Below are positions 59,601 to 64,000 of a stretch of 64,000 nucleotides of DNA, piece by piece. The notes under the pieces were generated by a model that was not told where the DNA came from, ran no database searches, and was given only the letters and a program-made list of their open reading frames with translations. Made by a program: the position numbers and the translations under genes. Position 1 is the first letter of the stretch. The number at the start of each line of letters is the position of its first letter. The stretch is from an uncultured Anaerococcus sp. (GTDB lineage Bacteria; Bacillota; Clostridia; Tissierellales; Peptoniphilaceae), in the NCBI GenBank assembly GCA_900551095.1, contig URUJ01000004.1, positions 1 to 64,000 of the forward strand, read 5' to 3'.

Positions 59601-59959
59601 ACCAGGGATCCTTCTTCCAAATTCATTTTCCCAAAATCTTTATCATAAGATTTAAGCCTGATAATTTTTTCCCCGTCAATTAAATCTATAGTCTTTATGA
59701 AAGAAATATTTTCAATATCGCTATCATTTTCCAAAAGAATCTTGTCCTCATAATCCATTGGATAGGTCGATTTTACTATAATATCTGGATGAGCAAATGT
59801 ATCAAGGGATGACTTTAAACTTTTTCTCATAGAAGGACCGGTTAGGTTTAAGGCAACAATCACCATTGTTGCAAGACCAACCATGACCCCAATAGAAAAA
59901 ACTTTTCCCTTAGTTTTTTTAATATCTCTTAGGATATTTTTTACAAAAGTCTTATTCAT
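56669..59959 (-). CDS. FtsX/MacB-type ABC permease with long coiled-coil insert
   Basis: The 1096-residue protein has an N-terminal TM (KVFSIGVMVGLATMVIVALNL) and a large extracellular region. Within that region, residues about 250-560 form an extended coiled coil rich in Lys/Glu/Asp (ISDAENDINDAEDKLTSTEKDLNDAKKKL and following). Two FtsX-type TM bundles follow (around 590-710 and 985-1080), with MKRYIQEQRLINGTLKSLGYTNKMIAKRFY and SERKRELATIKVLGFYPKEV. It works with the ATPase encoded next to it as an efflux or mechanotransmission unit. The cargo is unknown. Confidence 0.88.
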   Translation of the reverse strand: MNKTFVKNILRDIKKTKGKVFSIGVMVGLATMVIVALNLTGPSMRKSLKSSLDTFAHPDIIVKSTYPMDYEDKILLENDSDIENISFIKTIDLIDGEKIIRLKSYDKDFGKMNLEEGSLVKNDEEIILDKSLKKYYKLGDKVSFSYINETQRDNSKIKNTRYEVVGFFTSSEKFMEDTRDLSPIGKKEIDGLAFVKDNNFINEKFNEVNISYKNSNSMDKTSKDYIDFIKGKKEKIEDDIYLRPKEVLEEIKTDANDKISDAENDINDAEDKLTSTEKDLNDAKKKLDDGFNKYEINKIDFERKIKAGENELISSRKKLEDGQVNLENAKKELAANKREFEAKIVETESILSKKYNDLSEGKNQLDSKKAEILKGIDAIDKTISEKEADLKENSNEDSTGEQKSPEEDYMISQLNEKKTQLVEALNEVKAKEAELNKGFEEYNKAKADFDTQKQEATEKINLGQEEIDNNQREINQGWTNYYQGRDRLEFNKKDGKRKLEDAYKKLITSKADYEKGLKEFDDKKSEAEEKIQDGKKEIEDNREALVKLKDPEYSVETIFDNEGIDTYYKNSLNMDSLSKVFPVFFYMVAMLVTLTTMKRYIQEQRLINGTLKSLGYTNKMIAKRFYIYGLIPTIIGSIIGGILGRLIIVKVIFDAYSTGFEILDVSYVNSFMVIIGSIILSSLLVSLTVLLTSKSTVNETPARLLLPISPDKGSKIFLERIKPIWKRLSFMQKITARNLFRYKSRMFMTIFGVAGCTALVFFGFAMIDSLKDTASIQQNEIHDYKAVAILDEKASDEEKRNYNDKIKGYETLSIKNDSANLVKDDSDIDISVVVPNDNDKFDDFVRLRKNKDKPIDLTKSQAVLTENASKKLGIKEKDKIKIKVDGKSLDVEIGAIAENYVADYLYLSKDYYEKLAKEKVEINANYIKGDSKEIIEKLEDAESVLAVINTGKAYASMDALLDNLNVVIVVITLISSVLASVVLYNITDINVSERKRELATIKVLGFYPKEVTSYIYREIFMLTVLGIVFGYGLGYIMFRYIIDLVAPRDIMLAYKLHPISFIVSAGITLLLSLIILIYVHKKLKRIDMAEAMSSGE

Positions 59960-59960
59960 A

Positions 59961-60662
59961 CTACCACTCTAATTCTCTAACAGGAAGAGGATTCTCGTTG
60001 GTATAAGCATTTAAAATCTTCCCGTCTTTTAACTCTATTACTTCGTCAGCCATCGGTTTTATTAAAGAGTTATGAGTTATTATTATAACTGTCGAATTAA
60101 AATTTCTTGACGCATCTTGGAGGAGTTTTAAAATGTTTTTTCCTGTTTGATAATCAAGAGCTCCAGTAGGTTCATCACACAAAAGAAGTTTTGGATTTTT
60201 TGCCAAAGCTCTCGCTATAGCAACTCTTTGCTGTTCTCCACCCGATAACTGGGAAGGGAAATTTCCTTCTCTTTTTGAAAGACCAACCTGATCTAAAACT
60301 TCATCTGCCTTTAAAGAATCTTTAGAAATTTCACTAGCAAGTTCAACATTTTCAAGGGCAGTTAGGTTTGGAATTAAATTGTAATGTTGAAATACAAAAC
60401 CAACATCATCCCTACGATACTTGGTAAGTTCATTTTCATTAAGTTTGCTTAGATTTTTCCCATCTATCAAGATATCTCCACTACTCGCTTTTTCCATACC
60501 GCCTATTATGTTTAAAAGTGTTGTTTTTCCAGCTCCGGATGCTCCAACAATAATTAGAAGCCTTCCCTCATCTAGGCTAAAACTTATCTTGTCATTGGCG
60601 ATAATTTCAGATTGACCTGATTTATATTTTTTACTTACTTCATTTAATTGTATATAAGACAT
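59961..60662 (-). CDS. ABC transporter ATPase (LolD/MacB type)
   Basis: The start is ATG 60662. A TTG one codon upstream is also possible. The 233-residue protein has Walker A GASGAGKTTLL, Q-loop GFVFQHYNLIPNL, signature LSGGEQQRVAIARALAKNP, Walker B LLLCDEPTGALD and H-loop IITHN. It closes with EWRKL-like residues. It powers the FtsX-type permease that follows with one base between. Such pairs export peptides, antimicrobials or lipoproteins, or control wall hydrolases. Confidence 0.94.
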   Translation of the reverse strand: MSYIQLNEVSKKYKSGQSEIIANDKISFSLDEGRLLIIVGASGAGKTTLLNIIGGMEKASSGDILIDGKNLSKLNENELTKYRRDDVGFVFQHYNLIPNLTALENVELASEISKDSLKADEVLDQVGLSKREGNFPSQLSGGEQQRVAIARALAKNPKLLLCDEPTGALDYQTGKNILKLLQDASRNFNSTVIIITHNSLIKPMADEVIELKDGKILNAYTNENPLPVRELEW

Positions 60663-60721
60663 CAATTATCATCCTTCTTTATATTCTCTATTCTTTATTT
60701 ATACCCATTTTAAGGCAAAAT

Positions 60722-60740
60722 AAAAGAGCCGAAGGCTCTT
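60722..60740 (-). terminator. Terminator of thyX
   Basis: AAGAGCC / GGCTCTT with a TTC loop starts at the thyX stop codon and is followed on the minus strand by TTATTTT. It separates thyX from the ABC exporter genes. Confidence 0.88.
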
Positions 60741-61512
60741 AAATGTTTTTAAATTTCTCTCTAATTTCTGTAATTTTCCCACAAGTCATTTTTCCTTCAG
60801 GGCATGGACCACTGACACAAGATGGACCTGCTGATTGGAAAATATTTGGATAGATTGCCTTAACAAGTTTCACCATCTGATCAGACATTTCTCTTATCTC
60901 CCATTGTGCCCTGTTGCAACTCCTAAGATTAAAGAAGTGTAAAAGAGTTCTTGCATTCATAGTGAAAACTATTTTGGTTTCACAAGCATTAGGGAAAACG
61001 TATCTAGCGTCTTCTATTGCCATCTTTGTAGCTTTACTTTTGGCTGATTTTTCATCTTCATCCTTATTTATCAAATCATTATAATGCTTTTCTGTTAGGA
61101 TATTTGTTAATTTATCATAGGCTTCTTGGTCTTTTTCCATAGCTTCTGTAAAAATTTTTGCCGCTTCAGGATTTTCCTTTATACGGGGAGGAATTATATA
61201 TTCAAAACCATCGAGTTTTACATATCTTTGTGATTGTTGAGAATATGAAGCAAGTCTATGGCGGACAAGTTGATGGGTTAAAGTCCTTGATACTCCCTCA
61301 ACAGCAAAGGTAAAAGAAATATGTTCAATCGGACTTAAGTGACCAAGATTTGACAGCATTTTTACATATTTTGCAATTGATTCTTCATTTTGATTTTTCG
61401 AAATTTCATCAACTCCAACAGGAGAATAGCAAAGCTTACCCGCTTGAGCTATAGTTTCTTCACCGTTCTTTGTGTAATTTAATAATTTTACTCTTAAGTT
61501 AGTTTCTGGCAT
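60739..61512 (-). CDS. thyX: Flavin-dependent thymidylate synthase ThyX
   Basis: The 257-residue protein has the ThyX motif RHRLASYSQQSQRY (RHRxxSxxxxSxR) near residue 83, plus HLSPIEHISFTFAVEGVSR and NARTLLHFFNLRSCNRAQWEIREM. It makes dTMP from dUMP with FAD, NADPH and methylenetetrahydrofolate. A C-terminal extension GPSCVSGPCPEGKMTCGKI holds several cysteines. A TATAAT lies at 61537-61542 upstream with AGGAGG before the ATG. Confidence 0.95.
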   Translation of the reverse strand: MPETNLRVKLLNYTKNGEETIAQAGKLCYSPVGVDEISKNQNEESIAKYVKMLSNLGHLSPIEHISFTFAVEGVSRTLTHQLVRHRLASYSQQSQRYVKLDGFEYIIPPRIKENPEAAKIFTEAMEKDQEAYDKLTNILTEKHYNDLINKDEDEKSAKSKATKMAIEDARYVFPNACETKIVFTMNARTLLHFFNLRSCNRAQWEIREMSDQMVKLVKAIYPNIFQSAGPSCVSGPCPEGKMTCGKITEIREKFKNI

Positions 61513-61550
61513 AAAATCCTCCTAGTAATTAAAACTATTATACCGTCTTT

Positions 61551-62753
61551 TTAAATAGAGGCTTTTTTTAATAATTTTTTAAATGAGTTATCAATTAAAA
61601 TTGCACCCAAAGGAGCTGTGATAATAATACCAAGGACTGCAATTGATAAAATCGGCATTCCCGAATCTAAACCATTTGTAAGTGCAACAGATCCAATCGC
61701 AGCCTGAACTGTTGCCTTAGGTGTGTAGGCAAAAATTGTGAACAACTTTTCTTTTTTATTAAGATTACTTTCTTTTACAGAAATAAAGACACCCATAGAT
61801 CTAATTAAAAGACCTAGGATAATCAAAACTACTCCAACTACACCAATATTAGTCATATATTTTATATCTACTTCTGCCCCTACTAATACAAAAAGAATTA
61901 TTTCCGCAAAAATCCAAAGCTTAGCAAATTTATCCGAAAGTCTATCAACCACGCCTTTATCAGCTTTAATTTTATAAGAAGAGGCCATAGATATAACTGC
62001 AAGTAGACCTGAAATTGGAATAATATCATTAAATAATTCTTCCGCACTAATTAACAAAAACGAAAGAGATAATATAATAATAACCTTACTAGTGTTTCTT
62101 ATATATGATCCGTTTTTATATCGCCTCTCAAAAAATATATACAATATATAGCCAAGTAATATTCCTAAACCAATTCCCAACAAAATTGAAACCGGCACCT
62201 TGAATAATGACTTATAAGAAAAATCATCACCCATAGCCATGGATAGAAATGAGGAAAATAAAACCAAAACAAATACATCATCGCACGAAGCCCCAGCTAA
62301 TATCATCTGAGGTACAGATTCATCTTTTCCGTAACCCTCATCAATTAATTTTACCATCCTTGGCACAACTATTGCTGGAGAAACTGCTGCCATGACAGCC
62401 CCCATAAGAAGACCATCAATTAAATTTAATCCTAATAATTTTGGTACAAAAATGGCATAGGATAAAATCTCAAAACTTGCCGGAAGAAAAGAAAGTAAAA
62501 ATGCAGAAGATCCTACTTTTTTAAGATCAGCAATATCTAAACTAAGACCAGCTTTAAGTAAAATTACAATCAAAGCAATAGTCCTTAGCTCTTGTGAAAT
62601 AGTAAGTATCTTAGTATCTAGTAAATTTAAAACGTAAGGCCCTAAGATAATTCCTGTAAGAAGCATACCAATTATCCTAGGTAACTTTAAGCTATCAAAA
62701 ATTTGGGCAAAAATCATACCAACGATCAAAATAAGTCCAAAAGATAAAATCAT
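61551..62753 (-). CDS. Cation/proton antiporter, fluoride-riboswitch controlled
   Basis: The start is ATG 62753 with a strong AAAGGAGG. The frame to 62783 extends into the riboswitch terminator. The 400-residue protein has about 12 membrane segments, with LPRIIGMLLTGIILGP, ALIVILLKAGLSLD, GAVMAAVSPAIVVPRM, and a DD pair in AGASCDDVFVLVLF (the usual ND/DD ion site). It belongs to the CPA/NhaP-like exchangers. A fluoride riboswitch immediately upstream suggests it exports fluoride, or acts on pH/Na stress during fluoride exposure. Confidence 0.88.
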   Translation of the reverse strand: MILSFGLILIVGMIFAQIFDSLKLPRIIGMLLTGIILGPYVLNLLDTKILTISQELRTIALIVILLKAGLSLDIADLKKVGSSAFLLSFLPASFEILSYAIFVPKLLGLNLIDGLLMGAVMAAVSPAIVVPRMVKLIDEGYGKDESVPQMILAGASCDDVFVLVLFSSFLSMAMGDDFSYKSLFKVPVSILLGIGLGILLGYILYIFFERRYKNGSYIRNTSKVIIILSLSFLLISAEELFNDIIPISGLLAVISMASSYKIKADKGVVDRLSDKFAKLWIFAEIILFVLVGAEVDIKYMTNIGVVGVVLIILGLLIRSMGVFISVKESNLNKKEKLFTIFAYTPKATVQAAIGSVALTNGLDSGMPILSIAVLGIIITAPLGAILIDNSFKKLLKKASI

Positions 62754-62769
62754 AATTCCTCCTTTAAAT

Positions 62770-62856
62770 AAAAAAACTGACAACCCTACTAAGTGTAGAA
62801 GTCATCAGCGCACGCGTTTAGATTATAATTATCAAGGGAGAACTTCATTCCCCAAA
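62770..62856 (-). promoter_or_regulatory. Fluoride riboswitch (crcB motif) with terminator platform
   Basis: Minus strand GGGGAATGAAGTTCTCCC (62837-62854), then a variable linker, AAACGCG (62812-62818) and GCTGATGACTTCTAC (62795-62809). This order and the ATGAAGT / GATGACTTCTAC elements match fluoride aptamers. The 3' part of the aptamer also starts a long terminator stem (62777-62808, CTGATGACTTCTAC with GTAGGGTTGTCAG), followed by seven Ts. Ligand binding would prevent the terminator, switching the antiporter on. Promoter TTGATT/TATAAT is at 62861-62888. Confidence 0.85.
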
Positions 62857-62860
62857 AATT

Positions 62861-62888
62861 ATTATATGCAACTTCTTTTTAAAATCAA
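62861..62888 (-). promoter_or_regulatory. Promoter of the fluoride riboswitch transcript
   Basis: Minus strand TTGATT (62883-62888), a 16-base spacer and TATAAT (62861-62866). Transcription would begin at about 62854, at the aptamer 5' edge. Confidence 0.7.
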
Positions 62889-62901
62889 ATAGAAATTACT
62901 T

Positions 62902-63744
62902 TTACTTTATAGGTACAAAAGTTTTCCCAGAATCATTAGACTTATAAGTAACTTCATTTCCATGTATGTCCTTACAAACAAGTAAAATTGCTCCATTATC
63001 TTCTACCAACCCAGAAATATTAGGACTAGTATCAGGAATTTCTGAAATATAATTTATTTTCTCATCCTTGATTTCAACAAAAATCCATCTAGACCTAGCT
63101 CCTGCCCTATCAACTTCAATAAGACCAAAGTTTGAATTTGGGATTTCCTTTACATCTTCAATGCTAAATTCATTTAAAATTTCTTGTTCATTAGGATTCT
63201 CATATTCCAAATTATTTTCATTAGTATTATTATTTGATATTCGCTTGTTATTCCTATATAAAAATAATTTAAGCCTTGCATTAGCATCTTTATTTGTGAT
63301 TTTTTCAAGATCTTTAAAAGTTTTCTCACTATCCTCAAATGTCATCTTATCCATAGTGATAAAATTTTTCTTATAAATCACAAAGTTTTCATCAATCCAT
63401 CCCTCGTTTAGGATATAATAACTCTCCCCATCATAAGAAAAACCTACATTATCCTTAAAAGCAAAAATACTAATAATAAGAATTATGTATCCTGCAAAAA
63501 AAACAATTCCAATTAAAATCAACGTCACAATAAGCTTTAGATAAAAATTTATACAAAGACCAGTAAATTTACTTATAAAGAAAATCTGATAGGCAAAAAA
63601 TAATAAAACCGCTAATCCTAGCAGGATGTTATTAAAAATTGGTATAAAGTCTACTTTAGCACATAATAAAAATACTAAATATAGAATCGGAAATGTTAAT
63701 AAGTAAAAAATAGCATATATAAGCTGTTTATTCTTAGTACTCAT
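62902..63744 (-). CDS. Membrane protein with extracellular C-terminal domain, unknown
   Basis: The 280-residue protein has three membrane segments in its first 90 residues (LLTFPILYLVFLLCAKV, ILLGLAVLLFFAYQIFF, LIVTLILIGIVFFAGYIILI). A hydrophilic region follows, with beta-like stretches ending in NEVTYKSNDSGKTFVPIK, reminiscent of BNR/Asp-box repeats (SNDSGKTF). No family is clear. A TAGGTAA site precedes the ATG. It is upstream of the riboswitch-controlled antiporter, but the promoter between them separates the transcripts. Confidence 0.75.
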   Translation of the reverse strand: MSTKNKQLIYAIFYLLTFPILYLVFLLCAKVDFIPIFNNILLGLAVLLFFAYQIFFISKFTGLCINFYLKLIVTLILIGIVFFAGYIILIISIFAFKDNVGFSYDGESYYILNEGWIDENFVIYKKNFITMDKMTFEDSEKTFKDLEKITNKDANARLKLFLYRNNKRISNNNTNENNLEYENPNEQEILNEFSIEDVKEIPNSNFGLIEVDRAGARSRWIFVEIKDEKINYISEIPDTSPNISGLVEDNGAILLVCKDIHGNEVTYKSNDSGKTFVPIK

Positions 63745-63779
63745 AATATATTACCTACATTAACATATAATTAATTATT

Positions 63780-64000
63780 TTAACTTTTAGACTCGACAAA
63801 CCTACATTTTGGAAAATTAGAACAACCTATAAATTTGCCATACTTGCCTTCTCTTTCTACTAGTTCCCCTCCACACCTAGGACATATTCCTGCCTTTATT
63901 TTAGCTTGGGTTTCCTTCTTTATTTTCTTAATATCTCTTGTATGTCCATAATCAGTTTGGAAAGATTTGTTTTCCTTTATAATCTCAATAATTTTATCAA
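63780..64000 (-). CDS. C-terminal part of a zinc-finger protein (NERD/topoisomerase type), 5' end outside window
   Basis: The minus-strand frame is open from the window edge to a TAA at 63780-63782 and gives about 73 residues. They end with a C4 zinc finger ICPRCGGELVEREGKYGKFIGCSNFPKCRF, the topoisomerase I-type DNA-binding finger. Ahead of it is HTRDIKKIKKETQAKIKAG, matching the linker in NERD (nuclease-related) proteins. It is probably such a NERD plus finger protein. A topoisomerase I end is less likely because only one finger is seen. The N-terminal domain is not visible. Confidence 0.75.
   Translation of the reverse strand, partial: DKIIEIIKENKSFQTDYGHTRDIKKIKKETQAKIKAGICPRCGGELVEREGKYGKFIGCSNFPKCRFVESKS

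Noticed and set aside
1..64000. CRISPR array, prophage or replication origin
   Set aside because: No regular direct repeats, phage structural genes or clustered DnaA boxes were seen.

Overview
The window is about 64 kb of AT-rich DNA from a low-GC Gram-positive chromosome. Nearly all genes lie on the minus strand, tightly packed with short gaps and overlapping start/stop codons. The gene content points to an anaerobic Firmicute, most likely Tissierellia/Peptoniphilaceae (Anaerococcus-like). The indicators are strong AGGAGG ribosome binding sites, class IB dihydroorotate dehydrogenase (PyrD plus PyrK), ThyX, GlgC/GlgD, a long scRNA-type SRP RNA, HPr with its regulatory serine, and CvfB/YitT/YtxH/DarB-type proteins. 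The taxonomic call is an inference from gene content.

Layout from left to right. 1-235: end of an IS110-type transposase. 350-3473: queA and ruvBAC. 3.5-6.6 kb: unknown protein, HAD phosphatase, small membrane protein, phosphoesterase and rdgB. 6.6-11.2 kb: lipoprotein, sensor kinase, response regulator and ROK sugar kinase in overlapping order. 11.2-18.2 kb: RNA-modification and housekeeping genes, a DUF1292 gene, an M20/PepD relative that has lost its metal ligands, a parvulin, cvfB with a non-standard start, and a YitT protein. 18.4-23.8 kb: a PTS/regulator block (APH-like protein, ptsI, ptsH, LacI/CcpA-like regulator, DUF948-like and YtxH proteins), followed by a 6S RNA. 23.8-28.7 kb: RluA enzyme, nadK, and an FHA/FtsW/PBP cell-wall cluster. 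29-38.5 kb: glycogen operon glgC-glgD-glgA-glgP-pulA-pgcA. 38.6-43.9 kb: tmRNA, substrate-binding lipoprotein, recR, ybaB, dnaX, tRNA-Ser, SRP RNA, a DarB/CbpB CBS protein and an unassigned structured RNA. 43.9-46.3 kb: glgB homologue and a GH73 glucosaminidase. 46.4-51.9 kb: pyrBICFKDE operon. 52-60.7 kb: CYTH protein, phosphoesterases, SbcD/SbcC-like (YhaO/YhaN-like) pair, histidine phosphatase and a MacB/FtsX-type ABC exporter. 60.7-64 kb: thyX, a cation/proton antiporter behind a fluoride riboswitch, a membrane protein, and the 3' end of a zinc-finger (NERD-type) gene.

The most unusual theme is catalytically disabled but intact enzymes. The glycogen phosphorylase homologue lacks the PLP-binding lysine region. 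The glycogen branching enzyme homologue lacks nucleophile, acid/base and other GH13 signature residues. Yet GlgC, GlgA, PulA and PgcA keep theirs. A PepD-type dipeptidase homologue has Asn in place of almost every metal ligand, and an APH-fold protein beside ptsI has lost the catalytic loop. Full-length frames with preserved folds suggest retained non-catalytic roles, in particular a glycogen pathway with two pseudoenzyme members. Other points of interest are the fluoride riboswitch on an antiporter gene, cvfB starting at ATA/ATT, a 121-nt structured RNA of unknown class, a cre-like site at the predicted glg start, and three long palindromic intergenic elements.
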